A stretch of DNA of 64,000 nt, taken from contig NZ_CP073115.1 of assembly GCF_024205705.1 (NCBI RefSeq), positions 868,001 to 932,000 of the forward strand, in the 5' to 3' direction. This stretch comes from Neisseria subflava (GTDB lineage Bacteria > Pseudomonadota > Gammaproteobacteria > Burkholderiales > Neisseriaceae). Both the position numbers and the translations under genes were made by a program. Shown here in pieces: positions 15,867 through 25,780 of the stretch (the first letter of the stretch is position 1; each line of letters begins with the position of its first letter). Below the pieces are notes generated by a model, which saw only the letters and a program-made list of their open reading frames with translations, had not been told where the DNA came from and made no database searches.

Positions 15867-18068
15867 ATGAAAACATTCACACTCGCCATTTTGCCTTTGG
15901 CGTTAATTAGTGCATTCTCACACGCAGCTGAAGAGAAAGCTGTTGAACAGGCAGAAGTCGATACCGTTTACGTTACTGCCGAGAAGCAGTTGCAACAGTC
16001 GCTCGGCGTATCGCGTATTTCTAAAGACGACATCGACAAACGCCCTGCAGCCAATGATATTTCCGAATTTGTCCGCACCATGCCCGGTGTCAATCTGACC
16101 GGCAATACGGCAACAGGTCAGCGTGGCAACAAACGCCAAATCGACTTGCGCGGTATGGGTCCTGAAAATACTCTGATTTTGATTGACGGCAAGCCGGTTA
16201 ACTCGCGCCAGTCCGAGCGTATCAGTATGCGCGGTGAACGCAATACGCGTGGCGACAGCAACTGGGTGCCGGTTGAAGAGATTGAATCGATTACCGTTTT
16301 GCGCGGTCCGGCGGCGACCCGTTACGGCTCGGGCGCGATGGGTGGCGTGGTCAATATTGTTACCAAAAAAGTGTCTAAAGAATTTAAAGGCCAAGTCAAT
16401 CTTTACGCCAATCAGCCGCAAGACAGCAAAGAGGGTGCAACCCGCCGTATCGGCTTCAATTTGAGCGGTCCGATTATTCAAGATACTTTGGGCTTCCGCA
16501 TTTACGGCAACCTGAATAAAACGGATGCAGATGCGGCCGATATCAATGCAGGACACGGCAACGACAGCGCGGCCGGTGTAGAAGGCGTACGCAATAAAGA
16601 CATTGCCGGCCGTCTGCAATGGAAAATCAGCCCTGCACAAACATTGATTTTAGACAGCAGCTACAGCCGTCAGGGCAATATCTACAACGGCGATACGCAA
16701 AACAGCAATCCGCGTTCTGCTTTAGTTAATTCTCTGGCCGACAGTAAAGCCGAAACTGCCCGCTTATACCGTTCTGCTTATTCTTTAACGCATGATGGCG
16801 CATGGGAATGGGGCGATACCAAAAACGTGATCAGTTATGAGCGTACAGTCAACAGTCACTTGCCTGAAGGTTTGGCCGGCGGTCCGGAAGGCAGCTATAC
16901 AGGCTTGGATTTTGTTCAAAGTCGTCTGAAAAACCTGCGTTTCAGCAGCGAAGCGAATATTCCGTTTAAACTTGGTGTCGATAACGTGTTGACGGTTGGT
17001 GCAGAATTTACTGACAGCAAATTGGACGATCCTGCCTCCAATACTCAGGGATTTAAAGACCAAGGCAAAACCGATGCGTTTAACGGCATCTCCGCAACGC
17101 GCGGTGGTAAGGCATCTCAACGCAACTGGGCGGCATACGTTGAAGACAATATTTCATTGACCGACAAAACCCATCTGATTCCGGCTATCCGTTTTGACCA
17201 CAACAGCGACAGCGGTAGCAACTGGAGTCCGGCTTTGAACTTCTCGCATCAAATCGGCGAAAATTGGTTGGTCAAAGGCGGTGTTGCCCGTGCGTACAAA
17301 GCGCCAAATTTGTATCAAACCAATCCTGACTTTATCCTGTACACACGCGGTCAGGGTTGTCCGCTTAATGCGCCGAACAGTGTCCGCTGCTACTACATGG
17401 GCAACGGAAATTTGAAACCTGAAACCAGTATCAATAAAGAGATTGGCCTTGAGTTCAACAAAAACGGCTGGCAGGCTTCTGCAACCTATTTCCATAATGC
17501 GTACCGCAATAAAATCGTGATCGGCGACCAGCTCATTGCTACCAGCAATATCGGCAACTGGCTCCTGCAATGGGAAAATACGCCGAAAGCGACTATTTCG
17601 GGTATCGAAGGCAACTTGGTGATTCCGTTGCATGACACACTCAAGTGGAGCAACAATTTCACTTACATGCACAAATCCGAAGATTATCAAGGCAATCCAT
17701 TGTCTTTGGTGCCGAAACACACCATCAACAGCACATTGTCTTGGACACCGAACGAACGCTTCGATGCCAACCTGACCTTTACCCACTACGGTCGCACCAA
17801 GCCGCGCGGCGTGGCAGTCAACCGTTTGGAGCAAAACGGCAATCCGCGTGCAGGCGTGGCAGCGTTGTCTTCCGAACATAACCAAACGCAAGTCGGCTCT
17901 TACGGTATTTGGGGCATCAATGCCGGCTACAACTGGAATAAACGCGTGGCCGTCCGTGGCGGTATCAGCAATCTGTTTGACAAAAAACTGTATCGCACAA
18001 CTGCCGGCGCACAAACTTACAACGAGCATGGCCGTGCCTTCTACGGCAGTTTGAAAGTATCGTTTTAA
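15867..18068 (+). CDS. TonB-dependent ferric-siderophore receptor, FepA-like
   Basis: 733-residue outer-membrane receptor. It has a signal peptide (cut near SHAAEE, residues 20-23), a TonB box (DTVYVTA, about 32-38), a plug domain with VLRGPAATRYGSGAMGGVVNIVT (about 147-169) and a 22-strand barrel ending in the outer-membrane signature FYGSLKVSF. The extracellular loop region with a Cys pair (CPLNAPNSVRC), followed by MGNGNLKPETSINKEIGLEF, closely resembles the FepA/PfeA/BfeA enterobactin-receptor group rather than neisserial FetA. It is therefore likely to import catecholate siderophores made by other bacteria. The leader is AT-rich; I see no convincing Fur box. A hairpin follows. Confidence 0.88.
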   Translation: MKTFTLAILPLALISAFSHAAEEKAVEQAEVDTVYVTAEKQLQQSLGVSRISKDDIDKRPAANDISEFVRTMPGVNLTGNTATGQRGNKRQIDLRGMGPENTLILIDGKPVNSRQSERISMRGERNTRGDSNWVPVEEIESITVLRGPAATRYGSGAMGGVVNIVTKKVSKEFKGQVNLYANQPQDSKEGATRRIGFNLSGPIIQDTLGFRIYGNLNKTDADAADINAGHGNDSAAGVEGVRNKDIAGRLQWKISPAQTLILDSSYSRQGNIYNGDTQNSNPRSALVNSLADSKAETARLYRSAYSLTHDGAWEWGDTKNVISYERTVNSHLPEGLAGGPEGSYTGLDFVQSRLKNLRFSSEANIPFKLGVDNVLTVGAEFTDSKLDDPASNTQGFKDQGKTDAFNGISATRGGKASQRNWAAYVEDNISLTDKTHLIPAIRFDHNSDSGSNWSPALNFSHQIGENWLVKGGVARAYKAPNLYQTNPDFILYTRGQGCPLNAPNSVRCYYMGNGNLKPETSINKEIGLEFNKNGWQASATYFHNAYRNKIVIGDQLIATSNIGNWLLQWENTPKATISGIEGNLVIPLHDTLKWSNNFTYMHKSEDYQGNPLSLVPKHTINSTLSWTPNERFDANLTFTHYGRTKPRGVAVNRLEQNGNPRAGVAALSSEHNQTQVGSYGIWGINAGYNWNKRVAVRGGISNLFDKKLYRTTAGAQTYNEHGRAFYGSLKVSF

Positions 18069-18086
18069 GTAGAAGCGTATTAAATC

Positions 18087-18150
18087 AGGCCGTCTGAAAC
18101 GGTGTGAAATGAAATCTAAGATTTCTGACACATGGTTTCAGACGGCCTTT
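18087..18150. terminator. DUS hairpin after the FepA-like receptor
   Basis: AGGCCGTCTGAAAC and GTTTCAGACGGCCTTTTG flank a loop containing AAATCTAAGATTT. Confidence 0.7.
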
Positions 18151-18210
18151 TGATTTTTAAATTTAGAAGCATTTGTTGTTACGGAATTTGCTTCACTTTT
18201 TAGAAAAGTA

Positions 18211-18234
18211 AAAAGGGCGACACTCGCCGCCCTG
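18211..18234 (-). terminator. Rho-independent terminator of the nitroreductase gene
   Basis: On the minus strand AGGGCG-gcgagtgt-CGCCCT is followed by TTTTACTTTT, about 15 bases after the stop codon. Confidence 0.75.
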
Positions 18235-18248
18235 AGAATACAAACTGC

Positions 18249-18911
18249 TTATTCGACCCAAGTCACCATTTCATCAATCGGTTTGCGTGATTTTTTAGTG
18301 ATTTCTTTGGCGCGATAGCCGAATGTTGCCGCTACGGATACGCCCCATTCGTTGGCATCAAACAGGCCTTCTGCTGCCAATACTTCGTTCATTTTGTCGT
18401 AGTTGAAGCCTTCTATTGGGCAGGAATCGATGCCGATGGCCGCTGCACCTGTAAGCATATTGGCCAAAGCAATATAGGTCTGCTTACCGCTCCAGTCAAA
18501 GAGTGCGCGTTGGTCGTCGGCAATTTTAATGTCGGTTTCTTGGAAGCTTTTGTATCTTGCCAACGCTTTTTCCAGCTGCTCTCCTTGCAGGCCCCTGCGT
18601 TCGGCAACACTGCGGAAGAACGGGGTGTCGTAACGCGCATTTTTCTTGGCAAGGATAATCACCAGATGGCTGCAGTCGTCCAGTTGCGATTGCATGCCCC
18701 AGCTGAAAGGCTTGATTTTCTCACGCAGGGCTTTGTTTTGAATCACCAAGAATTTCCATGGCTCGGAGCCGACAGAGCTGGGCGAGAGGCGGGCAAATTC
18801 TAAAATCGCTGCAAAATCTTCTTGGCTGATTTTTTTGTTGGGATCGTAATAACGGGTGGAGCATCGATTTTCGAATACTTGCAGCATTTGTTCGCGTGTA
18901 ATTTGATTCAT
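18249..18911 (-). CDS. NAD(P)H-dependent nitroreductase family flavoprotein
   Basis: 220-residue FMN oxidoreductase of the NfsB type. N-terminal FMN phosphate contact RCSTRYYD (about 16-23), then ARLSPSSVGSEPWKFLVI (about 40-57), the classical nitroreductase motif; the C-terminal region CPIEGFNYDKMNEVL is also typical. These enzymes reduce nitroaromatics and quinones with NAD(P)H; the natural substrate is unknown. A good site (GGAAAACCAG) lies upstream of the ATG. Single gene with its own terminator. Confidence 0.88.
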   Translation of the reverse strand: MNQITREQMLQVFENRCSTRYYDPNKKISQEDFAAILEFARLSPSSVGSEPWKFLVIQNKALREKIKPFSWGMQSQLDDCSHLVIILAKKNARYDTPFFRSVAERRGLQGEQLEKALARYKSFQETDIKIADDQRALFDWSGKQTYIALANMLTGAAAIGIDSCPIEGFNYDKMNEVLAAEGLFDANEWGVSVAATFGYRAKEITKKSRKPIDEMVTWVE

Positions 18912-19095
18912 CTGGTTTTCCTAATAAATGAAGATGTTATTCCAATATCCGGTTCCTTTTGAGGTATCATTACCGGCATAACCTTAATGAGGAAACAGGC
19001 TGGGGCAACATTATGTTAAATCAAACCTAACGGCTAGGCTATCTTTTAAATCTGAAATTCGCAAAAAAATTCGATAAAAATCAATATAAATACGA

Positions 19096-19141
19096 AAAGG
19101 CCGTCTGAAACTTTAAACGTTTAAAGTTTCAGACGGCCTTT
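19096..19141. terminator. 46-bp perfect palindrome built on a DUS pair, beyond aspA
   Basis: The sequence AAAGGCCGTCTGAAACTTTAA up to the centre ACGT repeats exactly as its reverse complement, with no loop mismatch. It begins about 15 bases past the aspA stop (19157). Confidence 0.8.
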
Positions 19142-19156
19142 GATTTCAAATCCTGA

Positions 19157-20554
19157 TTACAGATGAGGATTCATCAGGTTTTCCGGGGAGAGGATGCGGT
19201 TGAGCTCTTCTTCGCTCAACAGGCCGCGCTCTAGTACGACTTCGCGCACGCCTTTGCCGGTTTGGGCGCAGATTTTGCCGACCAAGTCGCCATTGCGGTG
19301 GCCGATGTATGGGTTCAGATAAGTGACCAAACCGATGGAGTTGAAGACGTAGTGTTCGCAGATTTCGCGGTTGACCGTAATGCCTTTGACGCATTTGTCG
19401 GCCAGGTTGACCGCGGCGTTGCCCAAGAGGGAAATGGTTTCAAACATACATTGGGCGATGACCGGCTCCATAACGTTCAGCTGCAACTGACCTGCTTCGG
19501 CTGCGAAAGTGATGGTGGTGTCGTTGCCGATGACTTTGAAGCAGACTTGGTTGACGACTTCAGGAATCACGGGATTGACTTTGGCAGGCATAATGGAAGA
19601 ACCGGCCTGTAATTCAGGCAGGTTGATTTCTTTCAAACCGGCGCGCGGACCGGAAGAGAGCAGGCGCAAGTCATTACAGATTTTGGACAGTTTGACGGCT
19701 GTGCGTTTCAATGCGCCGTGTACCATCACATATGCGCCGCAGTCGGAGGTCGCTTCGATCAGGTTTTCAGTCAGTTTGCAAGGCAGGCCGCTGACTTCGG
19801 AGAGTTTCTCAACAACCAAAGCCGCATAGCCTTTAGGCGTATTCACGCCGGTACCGATGGCGGTGGCGCCGAGGTTGACTTCAAGCAGCAGGGAGCGGGT
19901 GCGGTCGAGGTTGAGGATTTCTTCTTCCAACAACACTTGGAAAGACTGGAATTCTTGACCGGCAGTCATCGGCACCGCATCTTGAAGCTGGGTGCGGCCC
20001 ATTTTCAAAACGTCTTTAAATTCTTCGGCTTTTGCGGCAAAGGCGTTTTTCAGGATAGCCAGTTTGTCGAGCAATTCGCCGATGCTGTAATACACGGCAA
20101 GGCGGAAGCCGGTAGGGTAGGCGTCGTTAGTGGATTGGCTGGCGTTGACATGATCCATTGGATTGACGATGTCGTAGTGGCCTTTTTCGTGACCCAAGAC
20201 TTCCAGTGCGAGGTTGGCAATGACTTCGTTGGTATTCATGTTGACCGAAGTACCGGCGCCGCCTTGATAAACGTCGGACGGAAATTGGTCGAGGCAGCGG
20301 CCTTTGACCAATACTTCATCGCAGGCTTTTTCGATGGCTGCCGCGATTTCCGGCTTAATGGCACCCAATGCGCCGTTGGCTTGCGCGGTGGCTTTTTTAA
20401 CCATGACCATGCTGCGGACAAATTGCGGTACGTCGGAAATTTTTTGTGTGGAAATTTTAAAGTTTTCAATGGCGCGCAAAGTATGGATGCCCCAATATAC
20501 TTCAGCAGGGATCTCGCGGTCGCCCAGTAAATCGTGTTCGATTCGTACAGTCAT
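19157..20554 (-). CDS. aspA: aspartate ammonia-lyase
   Basis: 465-residue member of the fumarase/aspartase superfamily, which converts aspartate to fumarate and ammonium. The superfamily signature [11 protein letters not shown] is seen at about 317-327, with the catalytic serine in this mobile loop. [10 protein letters not shown] (about 139-148) and the TAGQEFQSF region are also typical. GAGAAGGTAAGAG before the ATG is a good ribosome-binding site. Single gene with a long palindrome downstream. Confidence 0.95.
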   Translation of the reverse strand: MTVRIEHDLLGDREIPAEVYWGIHTLRAIENFKISTQKISDVPQFVRSMVMVKKATAQANGALGAIKPEIAAAIEKACDEVLVKGRCLDQFPSDVYQGGAGTSVNMNTNEVIANLALEVLGHEKGHYDIVNPMDHVNASQSTNDAYPTGFRLAVYYSIGELLDKLAILKNAFAAKAEEFKDVLKMGRTQLQDAVPMTAGQEFQSFQVLLEEEILNLDRTRSLLLEVNLGATAIGTGVNTPKGYAALVVEKLSEVSGLPCKLTENLIEATSDCGAYVMVHGALKRTAVKLSKICNDLRLLSSGPRAGLKEINLPELQAGSSIMPAKVNPVIPEVVNQVCFKVIGNDTTITFAAEAGQLQLNVMEPVIAQCMFETISLLGNAAVNLADKCVKGITVNREICEHYVFNSIGLVTYLNPYIGHRNGDLVGKICAQTGKGVREVVLERGLLSEEELNRILSPENLMNPHL

Positions 20555-20643
20555 TTCTCTTACCTTCTCGTATAGTTGTGTTGGTGTGCATTATGCGTTT
20601 GGAACATTAGCCCAGTTTGGCAAGATTGTCCAGTCGGTAAGGC

Positions 20644-20844
20644 TTAATCGTCAGGGTGAAAGCGTGCCGCTTCGCGCTCTTTTGCGGCTGTCTCTTTATC
20701 TTTCAATTTCGCGCCCAAGCCCAACATTTTTTCATATTCGGATTGCGGCGTGCCATCCTCTTCCATGCCGAATGCGCTGGCATTGACCCAAAGGGAAAGC
20801 AGGGAAACGATGAAGGCGAAAAAACCAACGATATACCAAAACAT
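20644..20844 (-). CDS. small inner-membrane protein, hypothetical
   Basis: 66 residues: one N-terminal membrane helix (YIVGFFAFIVSLLSLWVNASAF, about 4-25) and a charged, helical cytosolic tail rich in Lys, Glu and Ala. No family recognised. GGAAGAAAAAA precedes the ATG. It sits alone between aspA and the Cys/Gly-tailed small protein. Confidence 0.65.
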   Translation of the reverse strand: MFWYIVGFFAFIVSLLSLWVNASAFGMEEDGTPQSEYEKMLGLGAKLKDKETAAKEREAARFHPDD

Positions 20845-20980
20845 TTTTTTCTTCCTTGTGTGTCTGCGGGTGCAGATTGTTGTGGTTTGTAAAGATGTGA
20901 ATGTAGCACAAACGCGGTTGGGTTTAAATTCTTCTCCCGCATCCTTTCATTGATTTACCTGTAATTGTTTAGAAAGGAAA

Positions 20981-21015
20981 AGGCCGTCTGAAAAGTAAGA
21001 CTTTTCAGACGGCCT
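20981..21015. terminator. inverted DUS hairpin after the Cys/Gly-tailed small protein
   Basis: AGGCCGTCTGAAAAGT and ACTTTTCAGACGGCCT pair around AAG. Confidence 0.75.
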
Positions 21016-21036
21016 CGGAGGCTTTGTCGGGAAGAT

Positions 21037-21183
21037 TTAGCCGCCGCATGCGCCGCAGCAACCACCTTCGCCATGACCGCCGCGTTTTTCTTCGTTGTTG
21101 ATAACGGGCAGTTCGGTTTCTTCAGTTTGCTCTTTTTTATCTTCAGGCAAATCGTTTACTTTGATTTTGTTTTCTTCGGCCAT
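21037..21183 (-). CDS. 48-residue protein with Cys/Gly-rich tail
   Basis: Starts MAEENKIKVNDLPEDKKEQ, is acidic and hydrophilic through residue 32, then ends KRGGHGEGGCCGACGG. GAAAGGATGTATC gives a clear ribosome-binding site before the ATG and a hairpin follows the stop, so this looks like a real gene. The tail holds three Cys and one His in 14 residues, which could bind metal or be a modification core as in ribosomally made peptides. No modifying enzyme is adjacent. I know of no named family. Confidence 0.6.
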   Translation of the reverse strand: MAEENKIKVNDLPEDKKEQTEETELPVINNEEKRGGHGEGGCCGACGG

Positions 21184-21478
21184 GATACATCCTTTCAATG
21201 GATTGAGGAGTGGAAAGATTCATAAAGATAGCATCTTTAAGCGGATAAACCAAGCAGCACAAAACTGCCTTGTGATAATGCCATGACTTGGAACAATAAA
21301 TTTGCTTGTAAAAGCGTTCAGGCCGTCTGAAAAAAATCCAAAGAAGAGTGTTGGTTTTTATGGTTTGAATGGCAGCAGAAAGATTTAAGAATGCTTGATC
21401 TGAAGGGATAAACTGACATGGATTTCAAAAAACAATACAATGTTATCATCTGGAAACCGCCAATTTATCGGAGCATAT

Positions 21479-22171
21479 ATGTATTCACACCACAGCGAAC
21501 GCCATTTCAGCGACCGCAATAACTGGCTTCGGGCAAGCGTATTGGGTGCCAATGACGGCTTGATTTCTACTGCCTCGCTGTTGACGGGCGTAGCCGCAGC
21601 CGCGCCTGATTTCCAAACCCTGCTGTTGACGGGCGTTTCGGCGCTTATCGGGGGCGCGGTATCAATGGCGGCGGGGGAGTACGTTTCCGTGTCCAGCCAA
21701 TCGGATACGGAAAAAGCCGATTTGCACAAAGAATGCTACGAATTGGCAAATAATCCTGATGCGGAGTTGGAAGAGCTGACGGAAATTTACCGCCGCCGCG
21801 GTTTGTCCGACCCGCTCGCCACAGAGGTGGCCAAAGCCTTGATGGAACACGATGCACTCGCCGCTCATGCACGTGACGAAATCGGCATTACCGAAACCTC
21901 TGCCGCCCAACCCATGCAGGCCGCGCTGGCTTCTGCTGCTTCATTTTGTGCCGGAGCGATTTTGCCTTTACTGGTCGCATTGACAGCTTCTACCGCCATT
22001 GTTCCGACCTTGGCAGTTTCCACTTTGTGCGGACTGGCAGGACTGGGCTATGTCTCTGCCAAACTCGGCGGCGCACCTGTCGTTCCTGCTGTTTTGCGCG
22101 TGTGCATATGGGGCGTTGCAGCATTGGTGATAACCGGATTTATTGGAAAACTGGCAGGTGTGACCGTCTGA
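21479..22171 (+). CDS. VIT/CCC1-family iron-manganese transporter
   Basis: 230 residues with helices at both ends and a soluble helical middle. SVLGANDGLISTASLLTGV (about 19-37) and GAVSMAAGEYVSVSSQSDTEKADL (about 61-84) are the family hallmarks; the acidic central region (PDAELEELTEIYRRRGL) is the metal-binding domain of VIT proteins. These move Fe2+ or Mn2+ across membranes, in bacteria probably out of the cytosol. The ATG at 21479 follows CGGAGC. Alone, followed by a hairpin. Confidence 0.87.
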   Translation: MYSHHSERHFSDRNNWLRASVLGANDGLISTASLLTGVAAAAPDFQTLLLTGVSALIGGAVSMAAGEYVSVSSQSDTEKADLHKECYELANNPDAELEELTEIYRRRGLSDPLATEVAKALMEHDALAAHARDEIGITETSAAQPMQAALASAASFCAGAILPLLVALTASTAIVPTLAVSTLCGLAGLGYVSAKLGGAPVVPAVLRVCIWGVAALVITGFIGKLAGVTV

Positions 22172-22235
22172 TTGTAAGGCCTTATATTCTTTTAAACCTG
22201 TATCCAGTAAAATTGAAAATTGATTTGATCGCTAA

Positions 22236-22264
22236 AGGCCGTCTGAAAATTTTTCAGACGGCCT
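22236..22264. terminator. inverted DUS hairpin between the VIT gene and mfd
   Basis: AGGCCGTCTGAAAA and TTTTTCAGACGGCCT are almost adjacent, about 38 bases before the mfd start. Confidence 0.7.
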
Positions 22265-22301
22265 ATGGTGCTTGTATTTACTTATTACAAACTGTTTTGT
22301 C

Positions 22302-25300
22302 ATGACCTATCCGATTCCCAAACCCCGTGAAAAATCCCGTTGGCTCAATCTTTCGCAAGGCTCGCTGCCCTTGGCTTTGGCGCGTTATCTGCCGCATAAG
22401 CAGCTCAAGGTTGTCTTGACCCAAGATGCGGAACAGGCGCTACGCCTTCAGACGGCCTGGCTGTTTTTCCGTCCGCACGATACGGCGGTGTTCCTGCCGG
22501 ACTGGGAAACGCTGCCTTACGAGCGTTTTTCACCGCATCAGGATTTGGTATCGGAGCGGCTCTCGGCTTTATGGCAGATTAAGAGCGGCGCGGCGGACGT
22601 GTTGTTTGTGCCGGTTGCCACGGCGATGCAGAAGCTGCCGCCTGTGCCGTTTCTGGCAGGGCGCACGTTTTGGCTGAAAACGGGGCAGACTTTGGATATA
22701 GGCCGTCTGAAAAGTGATTTGGTGGATGCAGGTTATAACCATGTTTCCCATGTTGTCGCGGCAGGCGAGTTTGCCGTGCGCGGCGGCATTGTCGATTTGT
22801 TCCCGATGGGCAGCGAAATGCCATACCGCATCGATTTGTTCGACGATGAAATCGACAGCATCAAAACCTTTGACACTGAAACGCAACGCACCATTTCCCC
22901 CGTTTCCGAAATCCGCCTGCTGCCGGCACACGAGTTCCCCACCGACAGCGAGGCGCAAAAGATTTTCCGCAGCCGCTTCCGCGAGGAAGTCGATGGCAAT
23001 CCGAACGATGCTGCTGTGTACAAAGCCGTCAGCAACGGCCATTTCGGTGCGGGTGTGGAATATTATCTGCCGCTATTTTTTGAAAACGAGCTGGAAACGC
23101 TGTTTGACTATATCGGCAAAGATGCGCTGTTTGTCTCTTTGGGCGATGTTCATGCCGAGGCAAACCGTTTTTGGAGCGACGTTAAATCGCGTTATGCCAT
23201 GGCGCAGGGCGATGAAACTTATCCGCCTTTGCTTCCACAGCATTTGTATCTCTCTGCCGATGTCTTTGCAGGCCGTCTGAAAAATTATGGTCAGGTATTG
23301 CCGGATATTTTTGGTGATGAACATACGTTGCCAAACGTGGCCGTCAACCGCCAAGCAGATGAACCGTTGCAGGCGTTGAAGGATTTTCAGACGGCCTTTG
23401 ACGGACGGATTTTGTTGTGCGCCGAAAGTCTGGGACGGCGCGAAACCATGCTCGGCTTCTTACAGCAAAACGGTTTGAAAGCCAAACCTGTGTCCGACTG
23501 GCAAGGCTTTTTGTCGGCGCATGAGCCGCTGATGATTACAGTGGCGCCGTTGGCTTACGGGTTTAAATTAGAAGATCAAAACATCGCGGTCATTACCGAA
23601 TCCGATCTTTATCAATATGTTGCCCGCTCGCGCAAACATCATCGTAAGAAACACGCTGCCGTTTCAGACGGCCTGTTGCGCGACCTTGCCGAAATCAATA
23701 TCGGCGATCCTGTTGTGCACGAAGAACACGGCATCGGCCGATATATGGGTTTGGTCACAATGGACTTGGGCGACGAAACCAACGAAATGATGTTGCTCGA
23801 ATACGCGGGCGAAGCACAGCTTTATGTGCCTGTTTCGCAGCTGCATTTAATCAGCCGCTACTCCGGTCAGGCGCATGAAAACGTCGCCCTGCACAAACTC
23901 GGCAGCGGCGCGTGGAACAAGGCGAAGCGCAAAGCCGCCGAAAAAGCGCGCGATACCGCCGCCGAGTTGCTCAACCTCTACGCCCAACGCGCCGCTCAAT
24001 CGGGACACAAGTTTGAAATCAACGAGATGGACTATCAGTCGTTTGCCGATGGTTTCGGCTATGAAGAAACCGAAGACCAAGCCGCCGCCATCGCCGCCGT
24101 GATTAAAGATTTGACGCAGGCGAAGCCGATGGACCGCCTTGTGTGCGGCGATGTCGGCTTCGGCAAAACCGAAGTTGCCCTGCGCGCCGCGTTTGTGGCG
24201 GTAATGGGCGGCAAACAGGTCGCCGTACTCGCCCCGACCACGCTTTTGGTCGAGCAGCACGCGCAAAATTTTGCCGACCGCTTCGCCGATTTCCCCGTAA
24301 AAGTCGCCAGCCTTTCGCGTTTTAACAACAGCAAAGCCACCAAAGCCGCGCTGGAAGGCATGGCGGACGGCACGGTCGATATCGTTATCGGCACGCACAA
24401 GCTGGTACAGGATGACGTAAAATTCAAAAACTTAGGGCTGGTCATCATTGACGAAGAACACCGTTTCGGCGTGCGCCAAAAAGAGCAGCTCAAACGCCTG
24501 CGCGCCAATGTCGATATCCTTACCATGACCGCCACACCGATTCCGCGCACTCTCAGCATGGCGCTTGAAGGTCTGCGTGACTTCTCGCTGATTACCACTG
24601 CACCGAGCCGTCGCCTCGCCGTCAAAACCTTTGTCAAACCCTTCAGCGAAGGCAGCGTGCGCGAAGCCGTATTGCGCGAACTTAAACGCGGCGGGCAGGT
24701 ATTTTTCTTGCACAATGAAGTGGATACGATTGAAAATATGCGTGAGCGGCTGGAAACCCTGTTGCCCGAAGCCCGCATCGGCGTGGCGCACGGACAACTG
24801 CGCGAGCGCGAGCTGGAGCAAGTCATGCGTGACTTTTTGCAGCAAAGATTTAACGTGTTGCTCTGTTCCACCATCATCGAAACCGGCATCGACATCCCCA
24901 ACGCCAACACCATCATCATCAACCGCGCCGACAAATTCGGACTGGCGCAACTGCACCAACTTCGTGGGCGCGTTGGTCGCAGCCACCACCAAGCCTATGC
25001 CTACCTGCTTACGCCCGAATACATCACCAAAGACGCAGAAAAACGCCTCGATGCCATCGCGGCGGCAGACGAACTCGGCGCAGGTTTCACCCTCGCCATG
25101 CAGGATTTGGAAATCCGCGGCGCAGGCGAAATCCTTGGCGAAGGACAATCCGGCGAAATGATACAGGTCGGCTTCACACTCTACACCGAAATGCTCAAAC
25201 AAGCCGTGCGCGATCTCAAAAAAGGCCGCCAACCCGACCTTGACGCGCCATTGGGCATTACCACCGAAATCAAACTGCACAGCCCGACATTACTGCCTGA

Positions 25301-25706
25301 AGACTACTGCCCCGACATCCACGAACGGCTCGTCCTCTACAAACGCCTCGCCGTCTGCGAAACCGTTCAGCAAATTAACGCCATACACGAAGAACTCGTC
25401 GACCGCTTCGGCCTGCCCGAACAACCCGTTAAAACCCTCATCGAAAGCCACCACTTACGGCTTGCGGCAAAAGAATTGGGTATAGACGCCATCGATGCGA
25501 CCAGCGAAGCGGTAACGGTAACCTTTGGAAAAAACAACAATGTCGATCCAACCGAAATCATTCTGCTGATTCAGAACGACAAAAAATATCGCCTTGCCGG
25601 AGCCGATAAGCTGCGATTTACCGCAGAGATGGAAAACATCGAAGTGCGGATTAATACAGTGAAGAACGTATTGAAGACTTTGAAAGAAAGGGTGATGGTT
25701 AAGTAA
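22302..25706 (+). CDS. mfd: transcription-repair coupling factor
   Basis: 1134 residues, the usual Mfd length. It releases RNA polymerase stalled at DNA damage and recruits UvrA. UvrB-like domains fill the N-terminal third (LPDWETLPYERFSPHQDLVSER near 60-85). The RNA-polymerase-interacting region is near 470-550 (GDPVVHEEHGIGRYMGL). The RecG-like helicase motor has GDVGFGKTEVALRAAF (Walker A, about 617-632), DEEHRFGVRQKEQLK (about 717-731) and TATPIPRTL. The ATG at 22302 is just past the hairpin. The coding sequence itself holds several uptake sequences. Confidence 0.96.
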   Translation: MTYPIPKPREKSRWLNLSQGSLPLALARYLPHKQLKVVLTQDAEQALRLQTAWLFFRPHDTAVFLPDWETLPYERFSPHQDLVSERLSALWQIKSGAADVLFVPVATAMQKLPPVPFLAGRTFWLKTGQTLDIGRLKSDLVDAGYNHVSHVVAAGEFAVRGGIVDLFPMGSEMPYRIDLFDDEIDSIKTFDTETQRTISPVSEIRLLPAHEFPTDSEAQKIFRSRFREEVDGNPNDAAVYKAVSNGHFGAGVEYYLPLFFENELETLFDYIGKDALFVSLGDVHAEANRFWSDVKSRYAMAQGDETYPPLLPQHLYLSADVFAGRLKNYGQVLPDIFGDEHTLPNVAVNRQADEPLQALKDFQTAFDGRILLCAESLGRRETMLGFLQQNGLKAKPVSDWQGFLSAHEPLMITVAPLAYGFKLEDQNIAVITESDLYQYVARSRKHHRKKHAAVSDGLLRDLAEINIGDPVVHEEHGIGRYMGLVTMDLGDETNEMMLLEYAGEAQLYVPVSQLHLISRYSGQAHENVALHKLGSGAWNKAKRKAAEKARDTAAELLNLYAQRAAQSGHKFEINEMDYQSFADGFGYEETEDQAAAIAAVIKDLTQAKPMDRLVCGDVGFGKTEVALRAAFVAVMGGKQVAVLAPTTLLVEQHAQNFADRFADFPVKVASLSRFNNSKATKAALEGMADGTVDIVIGTHKLVQDDVKFKNLGLVIIDEEHRFGVRQKEQLKRLRANVDILTMTATPIPRTLSMALEGLRDFSLITTAPSRRLAVKTFVKPFSEGSVREAVLRELKRGGQVFFLHNEVDTIENMRERLETLLPEARIGVAHGQLRERELEQVMRDFLQQRFNVLLCSTIIETGIDIPNANTIIINRADKFGLAQLHQLRGRVGRSHHQAYAYLLTPEYITKDAEKRLDAIAAADELGAGFTLAMQDLEIRGAGEILGEGQSGEMIQVGFTLYTEMLKQAVRDLKKGRQPDLDAPLGITTEIKLHSPTLLPEDYCPDIHERLVLYKRLAVCETVQQINAIHEELVDRFGLPEQPVKTLIESHHLRLAAKELGIDAIDATSEAVTVTFGKNNNVDPTEIILLIQNDKKYRLAGADKLRFTAEMENIEVRINTVKNVLKTLKERVMVK

Positions 25707-25714
25707 GTATGAAG

Positions 25715-25763
25715 GAAAAAAGGCCGTCCGAAAACCTGTTGTCAAGTTTTCAGACGGCCTTTG
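25715..25763. terminator. DUS hairpin between convergent mfd and a lipoprotein gene
   Basis: AAAAAAGGCCGTCCGAAAAC (one-base variant) and GTTTTCAGACGGCCTTT flank a short loop. Confidence 0.7.
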
Positions 25764-25780
25764 GGCAGACTCAGCAATGG

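Noticed and set aside
19718..20530. 270-residue plus-strand frame opposite aspA
   Set aside because: Antisense of aspartase, whose signatures are intact.
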